Below, in pieces: positions 16,571-25,704 of a stretch of 64,000 bases of DNA. How positions within the stretch are numbered: position 1 is the stretch's first letter; each line of letters begins with the position of its first letter. Under the pieces are notes generated by a model. The model was not told the origin of the DNA, searched no databases, and saw nothing but the letters and a program-made list of their open reading frames with translations. Source of the stretch: Rhizobium herbae (GTDB lineage: Bacteria > Pseudomonadota > Alphaproteobacteria > Rhizobiales > Rhizobiaceae); contig NZ_JAEUAO010000002.1 in the NCBI RefSeq assembly GCF_019511375.1, positions 186,001 to 250,000 on the forward strand, in the 5' to 3' direction. Both the position numbers and the translations under genes were made by a program.

Positions 16571-18727
16571 ATGCAGACCAAGGGAACCGGTTTCCGCCGG
16601 ATATTGATGGCAAGCGCGGCGGTGACGGCAATCACCATCCCGCACGCGGTTTCGGCGCAGGATGCGGCAGCGACCAGTGCGACGCAGCTGGAGCGCCTGA
16701 CGGTCGAGGGCGGCAAAGCCGGCGACGCGCAAGCGAGTGGCCCTGTCGACGGCTATGTGGCAGAGGCGACCGGCACCGGCTCCAAGACCGCCACGCCGAT
16801 CTCCGCCATTCCGCAATCCGTTTCTGTGGTCGGGCGCGAGGAACTGGAAGACCGCGGCGTCGTCACCAAGATCGACGAGGCGCTGCGCTACACCGCCGGC
16901 GTCTCGACCGAGCCCTTCGGCAGCGATCCCGATACGGACTGGTTCTACATCCGCGGTTTCGACGCGACCCAGACCGGTGTCTTTCTCGACGGACTCAACC
17001 TCTATTCCTACGGTTTCGGCGGCTTCCAGATGGATGCCTACATGCTCGAACGCGTCGAGGTGCTGAAGGGCCCGGCCTCGGTCCTCTATGGCGGCTCCAG
17101 CCCGGGCGGTATCGTCGATCTCATTCGCAAGCGGCCACAGGACGAGCCGGCCTATTCGACGGAAATCGGCATCAACAATTTCGGCAATGCCTTCTTCGGC
17201 TTCGATGCCAACGACGGGCTGAACGCCGACGGCACGCTGACCTACCGCATCACTGGCAAGATCGCGGGCGGCGACAATTACAGCGATTATTCGGAGGACC
17301 TGCGCGGCTTCCTGATGCCGCAGGTGACCTATGCGCCGAACGATGCCACGAGCCTGACGGTCTACGCGATCGTCTCCGCGCTCGACCAGACCCATGTCGG
17401 CAACGGCTTCCTGCCCTATGAGGGCACGGTGACGAGCGCGCCTTTCGGCAAGATCGACCGCGACTTCTTCTTCGGTGAACCGGATCACGATTTCGGCCGC
17501 CATGACCAGCAGATGATCGGCTACGAGTTTTCGCACGAATTCGACAATGGCTGGAAGGTCACGCAGAACCTGCGCTACGGCCACCTCGACAAGGCCGAGG
17601 AGCTTGTCTACCCCTATGCCTACACGGCAACCTATGATCTGGCGCGCCTCGGCTTCAAGCACGACACCTCGGTGGACAGTTTTGCGGTCGACAACCGGGC
17701 GGAAAAGGAATTTGTCACAGGCTTCCTCGACCACGCGCTGCTGGTCGGCCTCGACTACAAGAATTTCAAGATCGACCAGACGCAGGCTTCGGCGTTTCCG
17801 GCGCCCGATCTCGATCCCGGGGATCCGGTCTATGGCGGCGACCTTCCTGCCTACTCGACCTATCTCGATCAGGTGATGCGGCTGAAGCAGGTCGGCGTCT
17901 ATGCGCAGGACCAGATCCGCTTCGGCGAGGGCTGGCTCGTCACCCTGAACGGCCGCTACGACCATGTCGACACGCAGTCCGATGCGGCAATCGGCACGAG
18001 CTACCAGGCGACCGATGATGCGCTCAGCGGCAGGGCCGGCCTCGCCTATGTATTCGACAACGGCCTGACGCCCTATGTGTCGGCCGCGACCTTTTTCAAT
18101 CCGCTGATCGGCACGGCCTTCGACGGCAGTCCGCTGGAACCGGAAGAGGGGCATCAGTTCGAGGGCGGCATCAAATATCAGCCGACCTTCATCGACGGCC
18201 TGTTCACCGCCTCGGTCTATCATATCGTCAAGCAGAACGTCGCGCTGACCCGGCCCGACTTCCTGCAGGAGCAGCTCGGCGAAGTCACCTCGAGCGGCCT
18301 GGAACTGGAAGGCAAGGTCAACCTCTCCCAGAACTGGAAGCTGCTCGGCTCCTACACCTATAACGATCTGGAGATCACCGAGGACCTGAACGCCGAGCTG
18401 ATCGGTAACCGGCCCTACCTGATCCCGGAACACCAGGCCGCCCTGTGGCTTGAATATCTGGTGACAGACGGTGCGCTGGAAGGCGTGAGCCTCGGCGGCG
18501 GCCTGCGCTACCAGGGCGAATCCTTCGCCGACAACGCCAACACGGCCAAGGTTCCCGACGCCGTCGTTGCCGACGCGGCGATCCGCTATGCAAACAACGG
18601 CTGGGGTGCTGCGCTCAACGTGACGAACCTGTTCGACAAGGACTACGTCAAGGGCTGCCAGGGCCTCTTCACCTGCGGTTACGGCGACCAGAGGACGATC
18701 ACGCTGAAGCTCAGCAAGTCCTGGTAG
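16571..18727 (+). CDS. TonB-dependent siderophore receptor
   Basis: A 718-residue outer-membrane receptor for ferric siderophores, FhuA/FoxA-like. It has a signal peptide (cleavage after VSA near residue 29), a plug domain (about 75-185) with PISAIPQSVSVV, RYTAGV, DWFYIRGF and ERVEVLKGPASVLYG, and a long barrel ending in an aromatic residue (LKLSKSW) for BAM recognition. The gene is preceded by an iron box and an AraC regulator, so it is probably induced under iron limitation by its own ligand. The siderophore cannot be predicted from sequence. No ABC uptake genes are next to it. Confidence 0.94.
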   Translation: MQTKGTGFRRILMASAAVTAITIPHAVSAQDAAATSATQLERLTVEGGKAGDAQASGPVDGYVAEATGTGSKTATPISAIPQSVSVVGREELEDRGVVTKIDEALRYTAGVSTEPFGSDPDTDWFYIRGFDATQTGVFLDGLNLYSYGFGGFQMDAYMLERVEVLKGPASVLYGGSSPGGIVDLIRKRPQDEPAYSTEIGINNFGNAFFGFDANDGLNADGTLTYRITGKIAGGDNYSDYSEDLRGFLMPQVTYAPNDATSLTVYAIVSALDQTHVGNGFLPYEGTVTSAPFGKIDRDFFFGEPDHDFGRHDQQMIGYEFSHEFDNGWKVTQNLRYGHLDKAEELVYPYAYTATYDLARLGFKHDTSVDSFAVDNRAEKEFVTGFLDHALLVGLDYKNFKIDQTQASAFPAPDLDPGDPVYGGDLPAYSTYLDQVMRLKQVGVYAQDQIRFGEGWLVTLNGRYDHVDTQSDAAIGTSYQATDDALSGRAGLAYVFDNGLTPYVSAATFFNPLIGTAFDGSPLEPEEGHQFEGGIKYQPTFIDGLFTASVYHIVKQNVALTRPDFLQEQLGEVTSSGLELEGKVNLSQNWKLLGSYTYNDLEITEDLNAELIGNRPYLIPEHQAALWLEYLVTDGALEGVSLGGGLRYQGESFADNANTAKVPDAVVADAAIRYANNGWGAALNVTNLFDKDYVKGCQGLFTCGYGDQRTITLKLSKSW

Positions 18728-18747
18728 GCTGAACTCCATTGCACGAA

Positions 18748-18773
18748 AGCCGCGGCGCTCGCTCGACGCGGCT
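18748..18773 (+). terminator. Weak stem-loop after the siderophore receptor
   Basis: AGCCGCG and CGCGGCT flank a 12-bp loop. No T-run follows, so termination is doubtful. The related AGCCGCGGCG hairpin recurs at 18918-18943. Confidence 0.35.
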
Positions 18774-18807
18774 CAGATTGATGACAAAGTCGGCCATCTC
18801 CTCTTTC

Positions 18808-18886
18808 GTCATGCGCGGGCTTGTCCCAAGCATCTGAACCAGGAATCGGACGTGGCAGATCCTCGGCACAAGGCCGAGGATGACGT
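18808..18886. repeat. RIME-like intergenic mosaic element
   Basis: Two palindromic blocks: CGTCATGCGCGGGCTTGTCC...AAGCATCT and AGATCCTCGGCACAAGGCCG...AGGATGACG. This matches my memory of the Rhizobium-specific intergenic mosaic elements, which consist of two such palindromes. A genome-wide search would confirm it. Confidence 0.6.
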
Positions 18887-18917
18887 CGCGGGCTTGGTGA
18901 GGTTCGTCAGCCGTTTT

Positions 18918-18946
18918 AGCCGCGGCGCTTTCTCGCCGCGGCTTTG
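18918..18946 (+). terminator. Strong hairpin downstream of the siderophore receptor
   Basis: AGCCGCGGCG pairs perfectly with CGCCGCGGCT around CTTTCT, then TTGTC. It is the likely end of the receptor transcript. Confidence 0.6.
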
Positions 18947-19031
18947 TCACGTTCGCGGCAGCTCAAATATTGGCCGCATATGCCCGCAAAGCCGATGATT
19001 TTGCCGGGTTTTTGAGCGATTTACCTTTTTT

Positions 19032-19040
19032 TACCAATTG
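19032..19040. promoter_or_regulatory. TACCAATTG motif before the BMP gene
   Basis: TACCAATTGAAA lies in an AT-rich stretch 155 bp before the gene start and differs at two positions from the perfect palindrome at 20681-20692. Possible shared repressor site. Confidence 0.4.
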
Positions 19041-19193
19041 AAAAATTTCGGGTGAATTTTGATTTGAGGCGTGCAAGGATGCGCGCCAGCCAGACATCCC
19101 CTTGAACAGGGAGTGGTGGTTCCGCAGACATGCTCCCGAAGAGGAGCTTGCGGGAGGACCCAACAAGATCAATAGCAACAACAGGGCTGCACA

Positions 19194-20186
19194 ATGAAAA
19201 AAACCCTTCTCGGTCTCTTTGCCTTCTCGATGATGTCCGCCACGGCGCTTGCCGCCGACGTCAAGCCGGCGCTCATCTTCGATCTCGGCGGCAAGTTCGA
19301 CAAATCCTTCAATGAAGCGGCCTTCAACGGCGCGGAAAAGTTCAAGGCCGAAACCGGCGTTGAATATCGCGAGTTCGAAATCAGCAACGACGCACAGCGC
19401 GAACAGGCGCTGCGTCGCTTCGCCGGCGACGGCAACAACCCGATCGTGGTCGTCGGCTTCAACTGGGCGCCGCCGCTCGAAAAGCTCTCGGCCGAATATC
19501 CGGACACGAAATTCGCCATCATCGACATGGTCGTCGACAAGCCGAACGTGAAGTCGATCGTCTTCAAGGAGCAGGAAGGTTCCTACCTCGTCGGCGTTCT
19601 CGCCGGTCTTGCTTCGAAGACGAAGACCGTCAGCTTCGTCGGCGGCATGGACATCCCGCTGATCCACAAATTCGCCTGCGGTTACGTCGGTGGCGCCAAG
19701 TCGACCGGCCCTGACGTCAAGGTCCTCGAGGCCTATACGGGCACCACCCCGGATGCCTGGAACGACCCGGTCAAGGGCGGCGAAATCGCCAAGTCCCAGA
19801 TCGACCAGGGCTCGGACGTCGTCTATCACGCTGCCGGCGGCACGGGCGTCGGCGTGCTCCAGGCGGCGGCAGACGCCGGCAAGCTCGGCATTGGTGTCGA
19901 TTCCAACCAGAACGGCCTGCAGCCGGGCAAAGTGCTGACCTCGATGCTGAAGCGCGTCGACGTTGCCGTCTACGAAGCCTTCAAGGCTGCCAAGGACGAC
20001 AAGTTCGAATTCGGCGTTTCAAATCTCGGCCTGAAGGAAGACGGCGTCGGCTTTGCGCTCGACGACAACAACAAGGCCCTGATCACGCCCGAAATGCTGG
20101 CTGCCGTCGACAAGGCCAAGGCCGACATCATTGCCGGCAAGATTGAGGTTCACGACTACATGACGGACGAATCCTGCCCCTATTGA
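19194..20186 (+). CDS. BMP family nucleoside-binding protein
   Basis: The periplasmic substrate-binding component of a nucleoside ABC importer. The 330-residue protein has a cleavable signal peptide (ATALAAD, cleavage near residue 21; no lipobox cysteine) and the BMP/Med family signatures GGKFDKSFNEAA, VVVGFNWAPPLE, EQEGSYLVGVLAGL and GVDSNQNGLQPGKVLTS. The family includes PnrA, which binds purine nucleosides. It is followed by its own terminator; the ATPase and permeases start 575 bp downstream after slyX on the other strand. The nearby salvage enzymes support nucleosides as ligands. Confidence 0.92.
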   Translation: MKKTLLGLFAFSMMSATALAADVKPALIFDLGGKFDKSFNEAAFNGAEKFKAETGVEYREFEISNDAQREQALRRFAGDGNNPIVVVGFNWAPPLEKLSAEYPDTKFAIIDMVVDKPNVKSIVFKEQEGSYLVGVLAGLASKTKTVSFVGGMDIPLIHKFACGYVGGAKSTGPDVKVLEAYTGTTPDAWNDPVKGGEIAKSQIDQGSDVVYHAAGGTGVGVLQAAADAGKLGIGVDSNQNGLQPGKVLTSMLKRVDVAVYEAFKAAKDDKFEFGVSNLGLKEDGVGFALDDNNKALITPEMLAAVDKAKADIIAGKIEVHDYMTDESCPY

Positions 20187-20208
20187 TCTCTCGGGATCGA
20201 ATGAAGGT

Positions 20209-20245
20209 GAGCCGCCGGTACCCTCTGGGCCGGCGGCTCTCTGTT
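20209..20245 (+). terminator. Terminator after the BMP gene
   Basis: GAGCCGCCGG and CCGGCGGCTC form a perfect 10-bp stem, followed by TCTGTTT. Confidence 0.75.
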
Positions 20246-20273
20246 TCGGCATCACAAGGGGCTGTTAGCCGGC

Positions 20274-20483
20274 TCAGTAATGGGGCGGGCGGGTAATCGC
20301 CGGCGCGTCCAGGCTCTGTTCCTCGAGGCTGAGGAACCGCTCGGTCAGCCGGTCGAGTTTGGTGCGAACCTGCTCGACGACCGCCCATTGTTCGGCCAAC
20401 TGGTCCGACAGTTCTTCGATGGTCTTTGCCTGATACGCGATCGTTTCCTCGAGCCGAGTGATGCGTTCGTTGTCGTTGCTCAT
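20274..20483 (-). CDS. slyX: SlyX family protein
   Basis: A 69-residue coiled-coil protein. It shows the SlyX pattern: an N-terminal ITRLEETIAYQAKTIEELSD heptad helix, then LTERFLSLEEQ and the C-terminal PPHY. The ATG at 20483 has GAGGAAA upstream; a TTG five codons earlier is less likely. The molecular role of SlyX is not known. It is the only minus-strand gene inside the nucleoside import locus and separates the binding protein from the ATPase. Confidence 0.85.
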   Translation of the reverse strand: MSNDNERITRLEETIAYQAKTIEELSDQLAEQWAVVEQVRTKLDRLTERFLSLEEQSLDAPAITRPPHY

Positions 20484-20680
20484 GGGTTTCCTCGGCAAGC
20501 CGTTCCTGTGCAGGCGCTTTCCCTATCATATCCACATGTAGGATACAGGCTGCGCCGCCGCTATATTGCGTTTCGGTCACAGACGCGTAAATCGCGCTGG
20601 ACTCTCCCCGATGAACTGGGAAGAGTAGACAAACCAGTGATTTTTGGGCTTCCGTGTCCAAAATTCGATGCTAAACCTAT

Positions 20681-20692
20681 ACCAATTGGTAA
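20681..20692. promoter_or_regulatory. Palindromic operator before the nucleoside ABC operon
   Basis: TACCAATTGGTA is a perfect 12-bp palindrome 69 bp before the ATPase start. It resembles HutC-type GntR operators and shares TACCAATTG with the BMP upstream region. No GntR gene is nearby, so the regulator is unknown. Confidence 0.5.
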
Positions 20693-20760
20693 AAAAATCG
20701 ATGCCTGGGCCGCTGTCATCGAAGCGGAAAACCGGGCCGACTTGGGGAACGTGGGTCAAT

Positions 20761-22296
20761 ATGAGCGATATGGCCATTGAGTTGCGTGGCATCGACAAGA
20801 GCTTCGGCCTTGTCCACGCCAACAAGAACATCAACCTGACCGTCCGCAAGGGCACCATCCACGGCATCATCGGCGAAAACGGCGCCGGAAAGTCGACGCT
20901 GATGTCGATCCTCTACGGCTTCTACCAGGCCGACAGCGGCGACATTCTGGTCGGTGGCAACAAGGTCACGATCAAGGATCCGAACGCGGCGATCTTAAGC
21001 GGCATCGGCATGGTCCACCAGCATTTCATGCTGGTCGAGAACTTTACCGTGCTCGAAAACGTCATGCTCGGTGCCGAAGACAGCCAGATCCTCAACACCA
21101 GCATTTCCAAGGCGCGCGTCGAGTTGAAGCGGCTGGAAAAGGAATATGCGCTGGAGGTCAATCCCGACGCGCTGATCGAGGAATTGCCGGTCGGCCTGCA
21201 GCAGCGCGTCGAAATCCTGAAAGCGCTCTACCGGAAGGCCGATATTCTCATTCTCGACGAACCGACCGGCGTTTTGACCCCGCCGGAGGCCGATCACCTG
21301 TTCCGTATTCTCGGCCAGCTGAAGGATCAGGGAAAGACGATCATCTTCATCACCCACAAACTGCGCGAGATCATGGCGATCACCGACGAGGTCTCCGTCA
21401 TGCGCCGCGGCGAGATGGTGGCGACCCGCAAGACGAAGGACACGTCGGTCGAGGAACTGGCCGAGCTGATGGTCGGCCGCCGGGTGCTGCTGCGCGTCGA
21501 CAAGGGCGAGGCCAATCCGGGTGCGGTCAAGCTGGCCGTCGAAAACCTGACGGTTCGCGACAGCCGCGGCGTTACCATGGTCGACAACGTCTCCTTCACA
21601 TTGCGCGCCGGCGAAATCGTCGGCATCGCCGGCGTGGCGGGCAACGGCCAGTCGGAATTGCTCGAGGCGATTTCGGGCATTCGCAAGGCGGTCAGCGGCA
21701 CGGTGCTCCTCAACGGCAGGCCGATCGACGTGACCGGCCATGCCGATCCTGGCGACCTGCGCAGCCGCGGTCTCGCCCATGTGCCGGAAGACCGCCACCA
21801 TGTCGGCCTCGTCTTGAAGTTCGATGAGGCCGAGAACGGCATTCTCGGCTACCACAATGACAAGCGCTACCTGAACGGCGTCTTCCTCGACACCAAGGCG
21901 ATCCAGGCCGACGCCGAGGAAAAGATCAGGAAATACGACATCAGGCCGCCCAATCCGCGGCTGAAGACGGCGAATTTCTCCGGCGGCAACCAGCAGAAGA
22001 TCGTGCTGGCGCGGGAAATGGAGCGTGGGCCGGACGTGCTGATCATCGGCCAGCCGACGCGCGGCGTCGATGTCGGAGCCATCGAATTCATCCACAAGCG
22101 GATCATCGAGATGCGCGACCAGGGCAAGGCTGTCCTGCTCGTTTCCGTCGAGCTCGATGAGATCCGCGCCCTGTCCGACCGCATCATCGTCATGTTCGCC
22201 GGCCGCGTCGTCGGCGAGCGGGAGCCGGATGCGACCGAAGGGGAACTGGGCCTCTTGATGGCCGGTGTCGAAGGCCGCAAGGAGGCCGCCGAATGA
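20761..22296 (+). CDS. Nucleoside ABC transporter ATPase
   Basis: A 511-residue tandem ATPase like those of the RbsA/BmpB type. The first domain has a full Walker A (GENGAGKST, 38-46), a signature LPVGLQQRVEILKAL and Walker B LILDEPT. The second has a degenerate P-loop (GVAGNGQSE) but a good NFSGGNQQK signature, as is normal for this group. The ATG at 20761 begins MSDMAIELRGIDKSFG; the frame extends upstream over the operator and is not translated there. Its last bases overlap the first permease by 4 bp. It energises import of nucleosides with the two permeases. Confidence 0.94.
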   Translation: MSDMAIELRGIDKSFGLVHANKNINLTVRKGTIHGIIGENGAGKSTLMSILYGFYQADSGDILVGGNKVTIKDPNAAILSGIGMVHQHFMLVENFTVLENVMLGAEDSQILNTSISKARVELKRLEKEYALEVNPDALIEELPVGLQQRVEILKALYRKADILILDEPTGVLTPPEADHLFRILGQLKDQGKTIIFITHKLREIMAITDEVSVMRRGEMVATRKTKDTSVEELAELMVGRRVLLRVDKGEANPGAVKLAVENLTVRDSRGVTMVDNVSFTLRAGEIVGIAGVAGNGQSELLEAISGIRKAVSGTVLLNGRPIDVTGHADPGDLRSRGLAHVPEDRHHVGLVLKFDEAENGILGYHNDKRYLNGVFLDTKAIQADAEEKIRKYDIRPPNPRLKTANFSGGNQQKIVLAREMERGPDVLIIGQPTRGVDVGAIEFIHKRIIEMRDQGKAVLLVSVELDEIRALSDRIIVMFAGRVVGEREPDATEGELGLLMAGVEGRKEAAE

Positions 22297-23423
22297 GCAA
22301 TCCATATGCAAAGCTGCCGGCCTGGGCCGAATACGGCCTGATCCCGCTGGTCAACCTCGTCGTCGCCTTCCTGGTGGCGGGTCTCGTCGTGCTTCTGGTC
22401 GGCGAAAACCCGCTGAAGGCCGCCTATCACATGATCAACGGTGCCTTCGGCCGCGGCGAATATATCGGCTTCACGCTCTACTACGCGACGACCTTCATCT
22501 TCACCGGCCTGTCGGTCGCCGTGGCCTTCCACGCCGGTCTGTTCAATATCGGCAGCGAAGGTCAGGCCTATATCGGCGGCATCGGCGTGGCGCTCGCCTG
22601 TCTCTGGCTCGACAAGACCATGCCCTGGTTCGTCGTTTTCCCGCTGGCGATCGTCGGTTCGGCCGCCTTCGGCGCGCTCTGGGCGTTCCTGCCCGGCTGG
22701 CTGCAGGCCAAGCGCGGCAGCCATGTGGTCATCACCACAATCATGTTCAACTTCATTGCCTCGAGCTTGATGGTCTATCTGTTGACCCGCGTTCTCAAGC
22801 CGCTCGGCTCCATGGCGCCACAGACCCGGACTTTCGAGGCGGGCGGCCAGTTGCCCAAGCTCGACTGGCTGCTATCGGTCTTCGGGCTCGATGTCGGCAA
22901 CGCGCCGTTCAACGTCTCCTTCCTGCTTGCCCTTCTCGCCGCGTTTGGCGTCTGGGTGCTGATCTGGCGCACCAAGCTCGGCTACGAGATGCGCACCATG
23001 GGCTTCAGCCCCTCGGCCGCCCGATACGCCGGGATGAAGGAGGCCCGCATCACCGTCATCGTCATGATGATTTCCGGCGGCCTCGCCGGTCTGATGGCTT
23101 TGAACCCGATCATGGGCGAGCAGTTCCGCATGCAGCTGGACTTCGTCCAGGGCGCCGGCTTCGTCGGCATCGCGGTCGCGCTGATGGGCCGATCGCATCC
23201 CGCAGGCATCATTCCGGCGGCGATCCTGTTCGGCATGCTCTACCAGGGCGGCGCTGAAATTGCCTTCGAAATGCCCTCCATCTCGCGCGACATGATCGTC
23301 ATCATCCAGGGCCTCGTCATCCTGTTTGCCGGCGCACTCGAAAACATGTTCCGCCCGGCGATCGGGCGCGGTTTTGCGACGTTCGGTCGGCGCTTCCCGG
23401 TCGCCGCACAGAGGGGAGCGTAA
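22293..23423 (+). CDS. Nucleoside ABC transporter permease 1
   Basis: A 376-residue inner-membrane permease of the BPD_transp_2 family with about ten hydrophobic segments. Landmarks are the AYIGGIGVALACLWL region, the cytoplasmic loop TMGFSPSAARYAGMKEARI that contacts the ATPase, and GFVGIAVALMGRSHPAGIIPAA. It starts inside the ATPase stop (ATGA overlap) and is followed 3 bp later by the second permease, so they form one operon. Confidence 0.93.
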   Translation: MSNPYAKLPAWAEYGLIPLVNLVVAFLVAGLVVLLVGENPLKAAYHMINGAFGRGEYIGFTLYYATTFIFTGLSVAVAFHAGLFNIGSEGQAYIGGIGVALACLWLDKTMPWFVVFPLAIVGSAAFGALWAFLPGWLQAKRGSHVVITTIMFNFIASSLMVYLLTRVLKPLGSMAPQTRTFEAGGQLPKLDWLLSVFGLDVGNAPFNVSFLLALLAAFGVWVLIWRTKLGYEMRTMGFSPSAARYAGMKEARITVIVMMISGGLAGLMALNPIMGEQFRMQLDFVQGAGFVGIAVALMGRSHPAGIIPAAILFGMLYQGGAEIAFEMPSISRDMIVIIQGLVILFAGALENMFRPAIGRGFATFGRRFPVAAQRGA

Positions 23424-23426
23424 TCC

Positions 23427-24398
23427 ATGGAATTTTTCGACACGATCGTCGCGATCCTCGAATCCACCATCCGCGTCTCCGTCCCGCTGATTTTCGCCGC
23501 ACTTGCCGGCCTGTTCACCGAGCGGGCAGGAGTGTTCGACATCGGACTGGAAGGCAAGATGCTGGGCGCAGCCTTTGCCGCCGGCGCGGTGGCGGCCGTC
23601 ACCGGCTCCGTGCTGACGGGGCTCATGGCGGCGATCCTGATCTCGGTGCTGCTCTCGCTGGTGCATGGCTATGCCTCGATCACCCAGCGCGGCAGCCAGA
23701 TCGTCTCGGGCGTCGCCATCAACTTCATCGTCGCCGGCTCGACCGTCATTCTCGGGGAAGCCTGGTTCAGGCAGGGCGGCCGCACGCCGGCACTGGACGC
23801 CGACGCCCGCTTCCAGACGGTAACGTTCCCCTTCGCCGATGCGGTGAAGGACGTGCCGATCTTCGGGCCGATCTATTCCAACCTGATCTCCGGACATTTC
23901 ATCCTCACCTATGTTGCCTTCCTGCTCGTGCCCTTCAGCTGGTGGGTGCTCTACCGAACCCGCTTCGGCCTGCGACTGCGTGCCGTCGGTGAAAATCCGG
24001 GCGCGGTAGATACCGCGGGCATTTCGGTGATCTGGCTGCGTTATCGCGCGGTCATCTGCTGCGGCATCCTCTGCGGCTTCGCCGGCGCCTATCTGTCGCT
24101 TGCCATGAGCGCCGGTTTCGTCAAGGGCATGACGGCGGGTAAGGGCTATATCGCGCTCGCCGCCCTGATCTTCGCCAAGTGGCGGCCGGTCAACATCATG
24201 ATGGCCTGCCTGCTGTTCGGCTTCCTCGATGCACTGGCGATCCGGCTGCAGGGCAATCCGCTGCCCTTCATCGGCCAGGTACCCGTGCAGCTGATGCAGG
24301 CGCTCCCCTATATCCTGACCGTCATCCTGCTCGCCGGCTTTATCGGCAAGGCGATCCCGCCGAAGGCCGGCGGCGTACCCTATGTAAAGGAACGCTGA
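23427..24398 (+). CDS. Nucleoside ABC transporter permease 2
   Basis: The 323-residue partner of permease 1, in the same family. It begins MEFFDTIVAILESTIRVS and has eight or more hydrophobic segments, the LFTERAGVFDIGLEGKML signature, a GENPGAVDTAGISV coupling loop and GYIALAALIFAKWRP. The stop is 2 bp before cdd, so transport and salvage genes are cotranscribed. Confidence 0.93.
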   Translation: MEFFDTIVAILESTIRVSVPLIFAALAGLFTERAGVFDIGLEGKMLGAAFAAGAVAAVTGSVLTGLMAAILISVLLSLVHGYASITQRGSQIVSGVAINFIVAGSTVILGEAWFRQGGRTPALDADARFQTVTFPFADAVKDVPIFGPIYSNLISGHFILTYVAFLLVPFSWWVLYRTRFGLRLRAVGENPGAVDTAGISVIWLRYRAVICCGILCGFAGAYLSLAMSAGFVKGMTAGKGYIALAALIFAKWRPVNIMMACLLFGFLDALAIRLQGNPLPFIGQVPVQLMQALPYILTVILLAGFIGKAIPPKAGGVPYVKER

Positions 24399-24400
24399 TC

Positions 24401-24793
24401 ATGGAAAACGAGCTGTTCGAAGCGGCGCGCGAGGCCATGGCGAAGGCCCATGCCCCCTATTCCAAATTTCCGGTAGGGGCCGCCATCCGCGCCGAGGACG
24501 GCAAGATCTATAGCGGCGCCAACATCGAGAACCTGTCCTTTCCGGAGGGCTGGTGCGCCGAAACGACGGCGATCAGCCATATGGTCATGGCTGGCCAGCG
24601 CAAGATCCTCGAGGTTGCCGTCATTGCCGAGAAACTGGCGCTCTGCCCGCCCTGCGGCGGCTGCCGCCAGCGGCTCGCCGAGTTCTCCGGCGCCTCGACC
24701 CGCATCTTTCTGTGCGACGAGACCGGCGTGAGGAAGACACTGTCGATGTCCGACCTCTTACCGCATTCCTTCGAGACCGAGATCCTCGGATGA
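24401..24793 (+). CDS. cdd: Cytidine deaminase
   Basis: Converts (deoxy)cytidine to (deoxy)uridine. The 130-residue length fits the homotetrameric type. Zinc ligands are C52 in CAE (with the catalytic E54) and C85 and C88 in PCGGCRQ. The N-terminal YSKFPVGAAI and the NIENLSFPEG substrate loop are also typical. The stop overlaps the start of punA (ATGA), which supports translational coupling. Confidence 0.95.
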   Translation: MENELFEAAREAMAKAHAPYSKFPVGAAIRAEDGKIYSGANIENLSFPEGWCAETTAISHMVMAGQRKILEVAVIAEKLALCPPCGGCRQRLAEFSGASTRIFLCDETGVRKTLSMSDLLPHSFETEILG

Positions 24794-25587
24794 GCGCCGC
24801 GGCCGACATGCTCAGGACCCGGCTTTCCGGGCTTTCGCCACGCTACGGCATCGTGCTCGGTTCGGGCCTCGGCTCGCTCGTCGAGGCCGTGGTCGATCCG
24901 GTGCGGATTCCCTATGCCGATGTTCCGGGCTTCCCGGTCAGCGCCGTCTCCGGCCATGCGGGCGAACTGGTCGCCGGCACGATCGGCGGCGCTGCCGTCA
25001 TCGTGCTTTCGGGCCGCGTGCATTTCTACGAGCGTGGCGATGCCAACGCCATGCGTGGCCCGATCGAGGCGCTGAAGGCGCTCGGCGTCGAGACACTCAT
25101 CCTTACCAACTCGGCCGGTTCCCTGCGCGAGGACCTGCCACCGGGCTCGGTAATGCAGATCACCGACCACATCAACTTTTCAGGCGCCAGCCCGCTGATC
25201 GGCGTGGAGAGTGACGACCGCTTCGTCGGCCTGACCAGCGCCTATGATGCCGAACTGGCAGAGCGCATGCGCACTGCGGCAGTCAAGCTCGATATTCCGC
25301 TCGGCTCGGGCGTCTACATGTGGTTCTCCGGCCCGAATTTCGAAACACCGGCCGAAATCCGCATGGCGCGCATTCTCGGCGCCGATGCGGTTGGCATGTC
25401 GACGGTGCCGGAGGTCATTCTGGCGCGGTTCTTCGGGTTGAGGGTGGCGGCGGCCTCGGTGATCACAAATTTCGGGGCGGGCATGACGGGCGGTGAACTC
25501 AGCCATCACGAAACCAAGGACATGGCGCCGATCGGCGGGCGCCGTCTTGCCGCCATCCTGACGGAAATGATCTCGGCCAAGGCCTGA
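24790..25587 (+). CDS. punA: Purine-nucleoside phosphorylase
   Basis: Phosphorolyses purine nucleosides to base and (deoxy)ribose 1-phosphate. The 265-residue protein belongs to the trimeric (class I) type: GSGLGSL near residue 23 binds phosphate, followed by GRVHFYERGD, LTNSAGSL and FSGPNFETPAEIRMARILGADAVGMSTVPE, which contains the base-binding glutamate and asparagine region. The start overlaps cdd by 4 bp. It supplies pentose 1-phosphate to DeoB. Confidence 0.93.
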   Translation: MSAAADMLRTRLSGLSPRYGIVLGSGLGSLVEAVVDPVRIPYADVPGFPVSAVSGHAGELVAGTIGGAAVIVLSGRVHFYERGDANAMRGPIEALKALGVETLILTNSAGSLREDLPPGSVMQITDHINFSGASPLIGVESDDRFVGLTSAYDAELAERMRTAAVKLDIPLGSGVYMWFSGPNFETPAEIRMARILGADAVGMSTVPEVILARFFGLRVAAASVITNFGAGMTGGELSHHETKDMAPIGGRRLAAILTEMISAKA

Positions 25588-25704
25588 CGTCGGCCAGCTT
25601 GCGGCATGGAAAGGCTTTGCGTGCCGACCTTGAGCGTATAGAACAAGCATTCGCGATCCCTGGCTGGGCCACGAACCAATCGCGGCATAAAATGGACGGA
25701 CCCC

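Larger units (their letters stand above)
18728..19193. other. Intergenic region with repeat, terminator and leader
   Basis: These 466 bp hold no supported gene. From left to right there are a weak hairpin (18748-18773), a RIME-like repeat (18808-18886), a strong hairpin (18918-18946), a very AT-rich stretch with a TACCAATTG motif (19032-19040), and about 150 bp of leader before the BMP gene. I looked for a purine riboswitch core in the leader and saw none. Confidence 0.6.

Noticed and set aside
16496..18739. A 747-codon open frame on the minus strand
   Set aside because: It is entirely antisense to the TonB receptor, which has full family motifs; GC-rich DNA produces such shadow frames.
19041..19193. 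Purine or other riboswitch in the BMP leader
   Set aside because: No conserved aptamer core or terminator/anti-terminator pair could be recognised.
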